Positions 56,700 through 64,000 of a stretch of 64,000 nucleotides of DNA are shown piece by piece. The translations under genes were made by a program, and so were the position numbers. The notes beneath the pieces were generated by a model. That model ran no database searches, had not been told where the DNA came from, and was given only the letters and a program-made list of their open reading frames with translations. This stretch comes from Cupriavidus pampae (GTDB taxonomy: Bacteria; Pseudomonadota; Gammaproteobacteria; Burkholderiales; Burkholderiaceae), in the NCBI RefSeq assembly GCF_914271485.1, contig NZ_CAJZAG010000003.1:310001-374000 (forward strand), written 5' to 3'. Each line of letters opens with the position of its first letter. Within the stretch, counting starts at the first letter, position 1.

Positions 56700-57908
56700 T
56701 CAGCCGTTCGCGCGTTGCTCCAGCACTTCGAACGCCGGCAGCTTCTTGCCCTCGAGGAACTCGAGGAACGCGCCGCCACCGGTGGAGATGTAGCCGACGC
56801 GGTCGGCAATGCCGTACTTGGCGATCGCGGCCAGCGTGTCGCCGCCGCCCGCGATCGAGAATCCCTTCGAATCGGCGATCGCGTGTGCGAGCACCTTGGT
56901 GCCGTTGCCGAACTGATCGAACTCGAACACACCGACCGGACCGTTCCAGACGATCGTGCCGGCAGCCTTGAGCTGGTCCGCCAGTTGCGCGGCGGTCTTC
57001 GGCCCGATGTCGAGGATCATGTCGTCATCGGCCACGTCCTTGACGTCCTTGACCGTGGCGGTGGCCGTAGCGCTGAATTCCTTCGCGCAGACCACGTCGA
57101 CCGGAATCGGCACCGAGGCGCCACGCGCGGCCATCATGTCGATGATGGCTTTCGCATCGCCCACGAGGTCGGCCTCGGCCAGCGACTTGCCGATCTTGTG
57201 GCCGGCGGCCAGCAGGAACGTGTTGGCGATACCGCCGCCGACGATCAGCTGGTCGACCTTGTCGGCCAGCGTCTTGAGGATGGTCAGCTTGGTGGAAACC
57301 TTGGAGCCGGCGACGATGGCCACCAGCGGACGGGCCGGCTGGCCCAGCGCGCGGCCCAGCGCGCGGCCCAGCGCGTCGATCTCGGCCGCCAGCAGCGGGC
57401 CCGCGCATGCCACCGGCGCGAACTTCGCGATGCCGTGCGTGGTGGCCTCGGCGCGGTGCGCGGTGCCGAATGCATCGTTCACATAGACGTCGCACAGGCG
57501 CGCCATCTTCTGCGCCAGCTCGTCGCTGTTCTTCTTCTCGCCCTTGTTGACGCGGCAGTTCTCCAGCAGCACCACCTGGCCCGGCGCCACCTGCACGCCA
57601 TCGACCCAGTTCTGCACCAGCGGCACGGGCTTGCCCAGCAACTCGGACAGGCGCGTGGCAATCGGCGCGAGGGAATCCGCGGGCTTGAACTCGCCTTCGG
57701 TCGGACGGCCCAGATGGGACGTGACCATCACCGCGGCACCGGCCGCGAGGCAGGCCTCGATTGCCGGCACGGACGCGCGAATGCGGGTGTCCTCGGTGAT
57801 ATGGCCTGCGTCATCCTGCGGCACATTCAGGTCGGCGCGGATAAACACCCGTTTGCCGGACAGTTTGCCTTGGGAAATGAGATCGGAAAGACGCAGGACA
57901 GAGGTCAT
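56700..57908 (-). CDS. pgk: Phosphoglycerate kinase
   Basis: 402-residue glycolytic kinase: [26 protein letters not shown], the C-terminal [13 protein letters not shown] and [14 protein letters not shown]. Carries a tandem 12-bp duplication giving GRALGRALG in place of a single GRALG near residue 180. Start ATG 57908. First gene of the glycolysis/purine block. Confidence 0.96.
   Translation of the reverse strand: MTSVLRLSDLISQGKLSGKRVFIRADLNVPQDDAGHITEDTRIRASVPAIEACLAAGAAVMVTSHLGRPTEGEFKPADSLAPIATRLSELLGKPVPLVQNWVDGVQVAPGQVVLLENCRVNKGEKKNSDELAQKMARLCDVYVNDAFGTAHRAEATTHGIAKFAPVACAGPLLAAEIDALGRALGRALGQPARPLVAIVAGSKVSTKLTILKTLADKVDQLIVGGGIANTFLLAAGHKIGKSLAEADLVGDAKAIIDMMAARGASVPIPVDVVCAKEFSATATATVKDVKDVADDDMILDIGPKTAAQLADQLKAAGTIVWNGPVGVFEFDQFGNGTKVLAHAIADSKGFSIAGGGDTLAAIAKYGIADRVGYISTGGGAFLEFLEGKKLPAFEVLEQRANG
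57350..57373. repeat. 12-bp tandem duplication within pgk
   Basis: GCGCGGCCCAGC twice in a row (phase-equivalent positions), adding four residues to Pgk. In frame. Confidence 0.7.
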
Positions 57909-58028
57909 GGCGATATACGTAGATAAGAGCGAGCGACGGCAAAGACGATGGCGTCGCGGGACAAGTCGGGGAAACCGGCATTTTACCTGATCGCCGTTGC
58001 GGAATTGCGCGTTTGCCGGGTGGGCCAC

Positions 58029-58509
58029 CGAACGGTCAAGCAGAAACGACCATGAGCAACAGCAGCTACAGATTCGTCAGTTCGTGGCATTTCTGCGATA
58101 TCCCCACCGAAGCGGGGTGCAGGCCAGTGCCCTATTCCGGCGCAGTTCTAGTACTGTAGCGAGAAATGTATTCATAACGTCTGCAATGTCAGACAACCGG
58201 GATGCTATTCGGTAAATAAAGCGTGCGCGCTCACGAGGCGCCACCGAAAAAAGCAACTACAACAAATACCGCAGGGACCCATACCGCTGCGGTAATGGTC
58301 GCGAATGCTGGGGATGAATGATGACTGCACTGCCTCGAAACGGGTACCCACGTCGTACCCGCATTTGTCTTGGCCCTCTCCCTTTTTCCATACGCCTGCT
58401 GGGTCGTAGCGGGCATTGATCATGTCCGCCGATCGGGGCCGTCCCGTGGCCATCCGGCCTGGGACGGCGCGTAAGCATTCGTGCAGCAAACGGTACCGGG
58501 GAGATGGTC
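58029..58509. other. Non-coding region between pgk and the LuxR-type gene
   Basis: About 480 bp between divergent genes. Short open frames exist but lack ribosome sites and similarity. Presumably holds both promoters; no operator was identified. Confidence 0.5.
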
Positions 58510-59592
58510 ATGCATGAGACGATTCGTGGTCTCTATGAGGGGATGCTCGACCGCGCCGCATGGCGCCGCAGCCTGGCCTCGCTCTGCGAAAAGAGCGGCA
58601 GTGTGCAGGCCTCGATCTATGTCATCGAGCTTGGCGACGGGCCCGCGCGCGTGGAAGAGATTGCGCACACCACCAGCATCGGCACCGAGCGCGCCGGCCT
58701 GGCGCGCGATCCACGCGCGGTACTCGCCGGCCCGCTGGTGGTCGGCCAGTGGCAGGTGACTCTGCGACGCGTGGCCGGCATCGCCGACGGCTTTGGCAAC
58801 CTGCCGCCGCTGCCGACCATGACCTGCCTCGTCGACCGCAGTCCGCGCCGCGAGATCTACCTGACCCTGCAGCGAAGACCCGATCAGATACCGTATGACA
58901 ACACCGATGCACAGGCACTCGACTGGGTCGTGCCGCATTTGCGTCAGGCCATGGCGTTATGCCAGCGCGCGCAGGCGGAGGCCCTCGCGCTACGGGCTTC
59001 CATCGATGTGATCGCGCGTCTGCAGTACGCGGTGCTGGTGGCACGCGCCAATGGCACGCTGATCGTGGCCAACACCGCCGGCGAAGCCTGGGCGCGGCGG
59101 CTGCTGCCGCAGGAACCCAACGGCCTGTTTGTGAACGGCCTCGGCACGCAGTTGTCGCAAGGGTGGCGGCTGTCGCGATCCCTGCCGGAAGTGCTGCGGC
59201 TGGTCTGCGATACCAACGCGCCGCCGCAGGCGATTCACGCGCGCGGTAGCGAGGGGCGGACCGCGCAAATCGTGATCGTGCCAATGCGGCCAGGCGGCGA
59301 AACGACCGCGGCGCTGGTGGCCATCCATGAGAATCGCGGCGCGCCGCTGACGATGAACACGATCTTGCGCGATCTCTACGCGCTGACGCCAGCGGAGTCC
59401 CGGCTGGCCTCGCTGATGATGACGGGCATCGGCTTGCCCGAGGCGTGCACGCAGCTCGGCGTCAAGCGCGAGACCAGCCGCACGCAACTCAAGTCGATCT
59501 TCACGAAGACCGGCACGGGCACACAGGCCCAGCTGGCGCACCTGCTCACGCGTATCGGCAGCGTGCTGTCGGGACCGCCGGGGTCTGCCTGA
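58510..59592 (+). CDS. LuxR-type helix-turn-helix transcriptional regulator (orphan)
   Basis: 360 residues with a C-terminal LuxR HTH (YALTPAESRLASLMMTGI, ACTQLGVKRETSRTQLKSIF) and a long N-terminal region of PAS-like character with no recognised ligand domain. The ribosome site GGGGAG (58498-58503) abuts one ATG at 58504 and lies six bases from the ATG at 58510, so the latter is preferred. No LuxI partner or target operon is adjacent. Confidence 0.85.
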   Translation: MHETIRGLYEGMLDRAAWRRSLASLCEKSGSVQASIYVIELGDGPARVEEIAHTTSIGTERAGLARDPRAVLAGPLVVGQWQVTLRRVAGIADGFGNLPPLPTMTCLVDRSPRREIYLTLQRRPDQIPYDNTDAQALDWVVPHLRQAMALCQRAQAEALALRASIDVIARLQYAVLVARANGTLIVANTAGEAWARRLLPQEPNGLFVNGLGTQLSQGWRLSRSLPEVLRLVCDTNAPPQAIHARGSEGRTAQIVIVPMRPGGETTAALVAIHENRGAPLTMNTILRDLYALTPAESRLASLMMTGIGLPEACTQLGVKRETSRTQLKSIFTKTGTGTQAQLAHLLTRIGSVLSGPPGSA

Positions 59593-59616
59593 TGGGAGCT
59601 TTCGCGGCGACCAGCG

Positions 59617-59964
59617 TCAGCCGATAAACCGCAGCGCCGTGTACACGGCCATGCCCACCAGGATCATCCCAACCATGCGGCGCGTGGCCAGGTAGAACAG
59701 CGTGGCGGCAATGCCGGCCATCATGCGGTCGTTGAGCGGCGAGACCGTGAAGTGTCCCTCGAATGTGAGGAAGTCCGGCAGGATGATCGCCGCGAGCGCG
59801 GCCGCGGGCGCATAGCGCAGCGCGCGCTGGATGCGGTCCGGCAGCGTCACGCGTTCGCCGGCCATCAGGAACAGCGCGCGCGTGACGATCGTCACCACGG
59901 CCATGCCGGCCAGCGCGATCCAGATCTCGGTGTGCGAGAGCGGGGTTGCTTGCAGCAGGCTCAT
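59617..59964 (-). CDS. azlD: AzlD-family branched-chain amino-acid exporter small subunit
   Basis: 115-residue protein with three to four membrane helices and the AzlD motifs TRALFLMAGE, IQRALRYAPAAALAAIILPD. Pairs with AzlC, whose stop it overlaps (ATGA). Together they export branched-chain amino acids or analogues. Confidence 0.93.
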   Translation of the reverse strand: MSLLQATPLSHTEIWIALAGMAVVTIVTRALFLMAGERVTLPDRIQRALRYAPAAALAAIILPDFLTFEGHFTVSPLNDRMMAGIAATLFYLATRRMVGMILVGMAVYTALRFIG

Positions 59965-60794
59965 CGCGACTCTCCCGATTTGCCGACGCCACCGACACCG
60001 CCCTTGCTCACCCGATTGCGGGCCCGGATCGCGCGGAGCGTGGCACGGTTCGCGAGTTCGTCGCTGGCCATGCCCGCGGCAATCGCGCCGACCACGGCCA
60101 CCACGAGACTGAGCCGGTACGGCAGGTCGAAGAACAGGAGCGCGAGCACCGAGGACACCACCACCGCCAGCATCGTCGAGCGCGACGTGATGGTCGCGAT
60201 CATCACCGGAATCAGCGCCATGGTGCCGGCGAGGCCGAGCCCCCAGCTATCGGGGAACAGGCTCGCGAGCAGGATGCCGACGATCGACGACACCTGCCAC
60301 ATCGTGAAGTTGGTCAGCGCCATGCCCCAGAAGAAGCCTTCCTTGCCCGGCGTGTAACCGATCTGGTTGCCATAGCGCTGCATGAAGTAGACAAAGTGCA
60401 GGTCCCCGTTGAACGATCCCATGATCGTGCGGCGGAACAGCGGCATGTAGCTGAAGTGCGGCTGCAGCGCCGCGCTGAAGATCACGAAGCGCAGGTTCAC
60501 CACCGCCGCGGTCAGCCACACGGTCCAGATCGGCAGACCCGCCGCGAACAGCGGCAGCGCGGCCAGTTGCGCGGAGCCCGCATAGACCAGCAGCGACATG
60601 CCGATGGCCTCGGGCACTGTCAGCACCGACTTGCTCATGGCCACGCCGGTCACGAGCCCCCATGAGAACACTGCGGGGAGCGACGGCGCGAAATAGCGCG
60701 CGCCTTCGAGGAAGCCCGTGCGTTCAGCCTCGGCAAAGCGATGCCAGAGGCGCAGCCACATGGACCACACGGGGGACGACAGTCGGGGCGTCAT
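59961..60794 (-). CDS. azlC: AzlC-family branched-chain amino-acid exporter large subunit
   Basis: 277-residue inner-membrane protein with about eight helices and AzlC motifs: ARYFAPSLPAVFSWGLVTGV, YAGSAQLAALPLFAAG and NLRFVIFSAALQPHF. Overlaps azlD by four bases. A -10 TATAAT lies about 108 bp upstream (60902-60907, minus strand). Confidence 0.93.
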   Translation of the reverse strand: MTPRLSSPVWSMWLRLWHRFAEAERTGFLEGARYFAPSLPAVFSWGLVTGVAMSKSVLTVPEAIGMSLLVYAGSAQLAALPLFAAGLPIWTVWLTAAVVNLRFVIFSAALQPHFSYMPLFRRTIMGSFNGDLHFVYFMQRYGNQIGYTPGKEGFFWGMALTNFTMWQVSSIVGILLASLFPDSWGLGLAGTMALIPVMIATITSRSTMLAVVVSSVLALLFFDLPYRLSLVVAVVGAIAAGMASDELANRATLRAIRARNRVSKGGVGGVGKSGESR

Positions 60795-60901
60795 GTCAGG
60801 GGTATGGAAGAAAAGCCGGGGCGGTCTGGGACATGCCCGCCTGCGGGCGCCGGCACCGCGTCTTGCCGCGCGGTGTCTGGCTCAATGGTCAGGAAAGCCC
60901 C

Positions 60902-60907
60902 ATTATA
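60902..60907 (-). promoter_or_regulatory. Putative -10 element of azlCD
   Basis: ATTATA on the plus strand reads TATAAT on the minus strand, about 108 bp upstream of azlC. The -35 partner is weak (CTTACC, 60924-60929). Confidence 0.4.
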
Positions 60908-60981
60908 GGGTCGCCGCCACGCTGGTAAGCACGCGCTTAACAACTATTTGGCGACTGTTGTAGCGCGGCTGCGTGAGCGCT

Positions 60982-63900
60982 CTACTGCCGTAGCAGACCC
61001 ACGAGTTCGTCGATATCTGGCAAGGCAGCGTCGAGGCCGGTTGCTTCGCCCGCGCTGGCATCGAGCACGCTGTCGGCCAGCGCGCGCTTGCCCTGATGCA
61101 ATTCGACAATGCGCTCTTCGATCGTGCCCGCGGCGATCAAGCGGTAGACCGTGACCGGGCGCTGCTGGCCGATGCGATGCGCGCGGCCCATGGCCTGATC
61201 CTCGGCAGCCGGGTTCCACCATGGGTCGGCGATCACCACGTAATCGGCCGCGGTCAGGTTCAGGCCGAAGCCGCCGGCCTTGAGGCTGATCAGGAAGGCG
61301 TCGCCCTCGCCCGTCTGGAATGCCGCCACACGCCGCGTACGCTCCGCGGCAGGGGTGCTGCCGTCGAGGGTCAGGCTCGTGAGCCCGGCTTCGTCAAGCG
61401 CGCGGCCGAGCACGCCGAGGAAGTCGACGAACTGGCTGAACACGAGCGTGCGATGGCCGTTGGCGGCCAGCGTCACCATCAGTTCGGCAAACGCGCGGAC
61501 TTTGGCACCCGGCTGCGCCACCTCGGGCGTGGCGAGGCGCGGGTCGCAGGCCGCGCGGCGCAGCCGCATGAGCTGCGCCAGTACATGGATGCGGGCTTCC
61601 GCCTCGGTGGCCGGGCGCGCGGCCGGAATGCCCTTCTTGCTCTTTTTGCTCACGGCCGGGCGCAACAAGGCGCGTTCAGCTTCAGACAGTGCCTGCCGGC
61701 GCAACGCTTCGTAGTGCGCGGCCTCCACCGGCTCCGGCTCCACGCGGATCACGAGCTCGGTGCGCGGTGGCAGTTCGTCGAGCACCTGCGCCTTGGTCCG
61801 GCGCAGCACGAACGGCGCGATCATGCGCCGCAGGCGCACGCGCGGCTCGCGCGCGCCGCCGCGCTCGATCGGGTTGGCGAAATGCTCGTTGAAGCGCGCC
61901 ATCGAGCCGAGCAGCCCCGGCACGCAGAAGCGCATCACGGCCCAGAGTTCGGAGAGGCGGTTCTCGACCGGCGTGCCGGACAGCGCAAGGCGCAGGTCGG
62001 CCACCAGCGCGAACATGGCGCGCGCGCGATGCGACGACGGGTTCTTGAACGACTGCGCCTCGTCGGCCACCACCGTGTGCCATGGGCGCGCGGCGAAGGC
62101 CTGCCGTGCCTGCGTGAGCAGCGTGTACGAGACGATCACGAGGTCGTGCGCGCCTGCCTGTTGCAGCACGGCTTCGCGGTCCTCCTCGGCATAGACCCGC
62201 ACGCGCAGTGACGGCGCAAAGCGCCGCGCCTCGGCGGCCCAGTTGCCGCACACCGAGGTGGGCGCCACCACCAGCGCCGCGCCGCCGGACGCGCGGGCGC
62301 ACAGCACCGCGAGCGCCTGCAGCGTCTTGCCGAGGCCCATGTCGTCGGCCAGGCACGCGCCAAAGCCCGCCTCGGCCAGCGACATCATCCAGCGGAAGCC
62401 GGCTTCCTGATACGGGCGCAGTTCCGCCGCGAGCGTCGGCGGCAGCGGTGCCACCTGCTCGCGCGCCGCGCGCAGCCGGCGCACGCGCGAGCGGAAATGA
62501 TCGTCGGGATCGATGCCGACACCGGCCAGCACATCGTCGAGCCACGGCGCGGCCACCTGCGGCACGCGCACGCCATCGCGCACGTTTTCGGCCACGCCCG
62601 CGAGGTCGCGCAGCCGTCCGCGCAACTGGCGGGTGAGCGCGACGTAGACATCCTGCCCCATCGGCAGGAAGCGCCCCGCGTTGGCGCCGGTCCACGTGAG
62701 CAGCTTGCCGAGCTGGAGCACGAGCCCCTCGGCAACGCGCAGCTCGCCGACCAGCTTGAACCACTCGGACTGGCTTTCCACGCTGACGGCCAGCTGCGCG
62801 AGATCCGCCGGCAGCAGCCGGATTTCGCGGCCGCGCGGCCATTCGAGGTCGAGCACGCCAGGCAGGCCTGGCAGGGTCTCGATCACGGTCAGCGCGTCCT
62901 CGGCGTCGTCGAGCATCCACGTGTACTCGCCACCGGCGGGCGACTGCTGCACCAGCAACGGCAGCGCGGCGAAGACTTCCGCCACATGCGCCAGTTCGGC
63001 GTCGAGGTCGCGCTCGGTGACCAGCACTTCGCCGCCGATCCAGACACCCGGTCCGCCGGCGGCGTTGGTACCCTGCGCGCCGCCTGCCCGGCCATCCGCG
63101 GCACCGCGCCCCGCACCGGAAGCGGCGCTACCGGAAGCGCCGCCAATTGTCGCCATCAGTCGCGCGCGGCCCGCGCCGGGGGCCATGCGTGGGCCGGCCG
63201 CGCCGAGTGGTGTCACCACGAGCCGCAGGCTGATGCCACGGCCGACCGGCGCCACCTCGGCGCGCAGCCGCGACTCCGCCGCCAGCTCGCGGGCGTCGCC
63301 GGTGGCGTCGGCGTGGACCTCGAAGCGGCCGGCGAGGCCGCGCAGTGCGGCATCGAGCCGCCCGCGCTGGGCGGCGGGCACCGCGAGTCCATCCGAGATC
63401 CAGCGCGCGGCCTCCTGCTGCTCCGGCGAGAAGCGGATCACACGCAAGCGGCGCGGGCCATCCTGCACCACGGTGATCTGGCGCAGCGCCTCGGCCTGCC
63501 GGCGCGCGGCGGGTGCCAGCAACTCCTCCATCGCGGGCGCCGCACGCAGGGGCGGGGTCATGCGCAGGACAAAGCGGTCGCCCTCGCGCACGGCCTCGAG
63601 CGTCGGCACCGCCTCCACCACCTCGAGCGCCTGCGTCGGCGCGTGCGCGAACACCACACCGGGGTGTCCGACCAGCGCCATCACGGCCTCCGCCCGATCG
63701 ATCACGCAGGCCGCACGCGGCCCCGCACGCCGAATCGCGGCAGCCACCCGCAGGTCCCAAGTCGGCAGCGCGTCGGCGGCCGGCTCGCTCTGGCCGGTCT
63801 GGCCGGTCTGACCTCCTTGGCCTCCTTGGCCTCCTTGGCCTCCTTGGCCTCCTTGGCCTCCTTGGCCTCCTTGGCCTCCTTGGCCTCCTTGGCGAGCAAT

Positions 63901-64000
63901 AGTCCCACCCGGCTGACTGTGCGCGCTCCGCGCGCCAGGCCCGCGCGCGGGACCCCGCGGTGGCTCCCCCTCCGCCCGCGCGAGCACCGCCGACAGCGGC
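60982..64000 (-). CDS. SNF2/RapA-like DEAD/DEAH-box helicase (5' end outside window)
   Basis: C-terminal 1000 residues of a SNF2-family ATPase. Motifs in order: ADDMGLGKTLQALAVL (Walker A), VVADEAQSFKNPSSHRAR (DEAQ box), LSGTPVENRLSELW, and the helicase C domain with VFSQFVDFLGVLGRAL, ISLKAGGFGLNLTAADYV and WWNPAAEDQAMGRAHRIGQ. A long N-terminal accessory region precedes it. The frame stays open to the window edge (an internal GTG is at 63987), so the true start lies beyond. The visible N-terminal part holds a (GGQ)9 repeat. Target unknown; these large proteins remodel nucleoprotein complexes. Confidence 0.92.
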   Translation of the reverse strand, partial: PLSAVLARAEGEPPRGPARGPGARSAHSQPGGTIARQGGQGGQGGQGGQGGQGGQGGQGGQGGQTGQTGQSEPAADALPTWDLRVAAAIRRAGPRAACVIDRAEAVMALVGHPGVVFAHAPTQALEVVEAVPTLEAVREGDRFVLRMTPPLRAAPAMEELLAPAARRQAEALRQITVVQDGPRRLRVIRFSPEQQEAARWISDGLAVPAAQRGRLDAALRGLAGRFEVHADATGDARELAAESRLRAEVAPVGRGISLRLVVTPLGAAGPRMAPGAGRARLMATIGGASGSAASGAGRGAADGRAGGAQGTNAAGGPGVWIGGEVLVTERDLDAELAHVAEVFAALPLLVQQSPAGGEYTWMLDDAEDALTVIETLPGLPGVLDLEWPRGREIRLLPADLAQLAVSVESQSEWFKLVGELRVAEGLVLQLGKLLTWTGANAGRFLPMGQDVYVALTRQLRGRLRDLAGVAENVRDGVRVPQVAAPWLDDVLAGVGIDPDDHFRSRVRRLRAAREQVAPLPPTLAAELRPYQEAGFRWMMSLAEAGFGACLADDMGLGKTLQALAVLCARASGGAALVVAPTSVCGNWAAEARRFAPSLRVRVYAEEDREAVLQQAGAHDLVIVSYTLLTQARQAFAARPWHTVVADEAQSFKNPSSHRARAMFALVADLRLALSGTPVENRLSELWAVMRFCVPGLLGSMARFNEHFANPIERGGAREPRVRLRRMIAPFVLRRTKAQVLDELPPRTELVIRVEPEPVEAAHYEALRRQALSEAERALLRPAVSKKSKKGIPAARPATEAEARIHVLAQLMRLRRAACDPRLATPEVAQPGAKVRAFAELMVTLAANGHRTLVFSQFVDFLGVLGRALDEAGLTSLTLDGSTPAAERTRRVAAFQTGEGDAFLISLKAGGFGLNLTAADYVVIADPWWNPAAEDQAMGRAHRIGQQRPVTVYRLIAAGTIEERIVELHQGKRALADSVLDASAGEATGLDAALPDIDELVGLLRQ
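63812..63892. repeat. 9 x 9-bp VNTR coding (GGQ)n in the SNF2 helicase
   Basis: Nine perfect tandem copies of CCTCCTTGG, read on the coding strand as CAA-GGA-GGC (Gln-Gly-Gly). The 9-bp unit preserves frame on expansion or contraction. Each coding-strand unit contains AAGGAGG, the perfect anti-anti-Shine-Dalgarno sequence. Confidence 0.95.

Noticed and set aside
58205..58489. Minus-strand ORF between pgk and the LuxR-type gene
   Set aside because: No ribosome site, no similarity, unusual composition; treated as intergenic.
63812..63892. CRISPR-like array
   Set aside because: Units are 9 bp with no spacers and are in-frame coding sequence of the SNF2 protein.

Overview
The window is high-GC chromosomal DNA from a Burkholderiaceae betaproteobacterium, most likely Cupriavidus (less likely Ralstonia). 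Three things support this: a soluble NAD-linked formate dehydrogenase (fds) operon with a divergent FdsR-type regulator; the conserved Burkholderiales blocks sodB-xseA-exbB-exbD-lpxK-ycaR-kdsB-adk and pgk-pyk-fbaA-purC-purE-purK-Sua5; and many LysR regulators and TctC/Bug periplasmic binding proteins. No rRNA, tRNA, CRISPR, prophage or complete insertion sequence was seen. The content is mostly core genome with accessory genes between the blocks.

Layout. 1-6.8 kb: the end of an MgtC-like gene, then fdsGBA-D on the minus strand and fdsR divergent on the plus strand. 6.8-10.3 kb: ppk2, a CorA/ZntB-like channel, a truncated DUF3800 gene and sodB. 10.4-17.2 kb: xseA, a 1-kb non-coding region with an array of DnaA-box-like sites, then the ExbB/ExbD and lipid A/KDO genes and adk. 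17.3-22 kb: an SDR dehydrogenase behind a LiuR-like palindrome, a helix-turn-helix regulator divergent from a methyltransferase, and a LysR gene divergent from a bile-acid-symporter-like carrier. 22-29.5 kb: amiC, tsaE, queG, an AEC carrier, a chalcone-isomerase-like protein with a TctC protein, ogt and xerD. 29.5-34.8 kb: a tctC-leuC-leuD operon with a divergent LysR gene, ybaK and plsY. 34.8-46.8 kb: an mdtABC-type RND operon with its outer-membrane factor, divergent from an OmpR/EnvZ-type two-component pair. 46.9-50 kb: a LysR gene divergent from a PACE transporter, then dacB. 50-58 kb: Sua5, purK, purE, purC, fbaA, pyk and pgk. 58.5-64 kb: an orphan LuxR-type regulator, azlC/azlD, and the 3' part of a large SNF2-family helicase that runs off the window.

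How the genes work together. The fds operon oxidises formate to CO2 and reduces NAD. Its fdsC (FdhD-like) chaperone gene is not between fdsA and fdsD, where C. necator has it. The lpxK/kdsB/ycaR and plsY genes serve envelope synthesis. The MdtABC operon and its two-component system look like one regulated multidrug-efflux unit. The pgk-pyk-fbaA-pur block joins lower glycolysis to purine synthesis.

The most interesting signal is non-coding. Between xseA and exbB (about 11.8-12.6 kb) lie two perfect DnaA boxes and three ungapped 98-bp repeat copies. Each copy carries two direct TCCACA cores 11 bp apart and an inverted core 23 bp further on. No dnaA or rep gene is adjacent. Also notable are a 9 x 9-bp in-frame repeat in the SNF2 helicase, with a Shine-Dalgarno-like motif in every unit; a roughly 60-residue low-complexity insertion in the MdtC-type pump; a family of CCCCTCTCCC palindromes in intergenic and gene-end positions; and a leuCD paralogue wired to a TctC gene.
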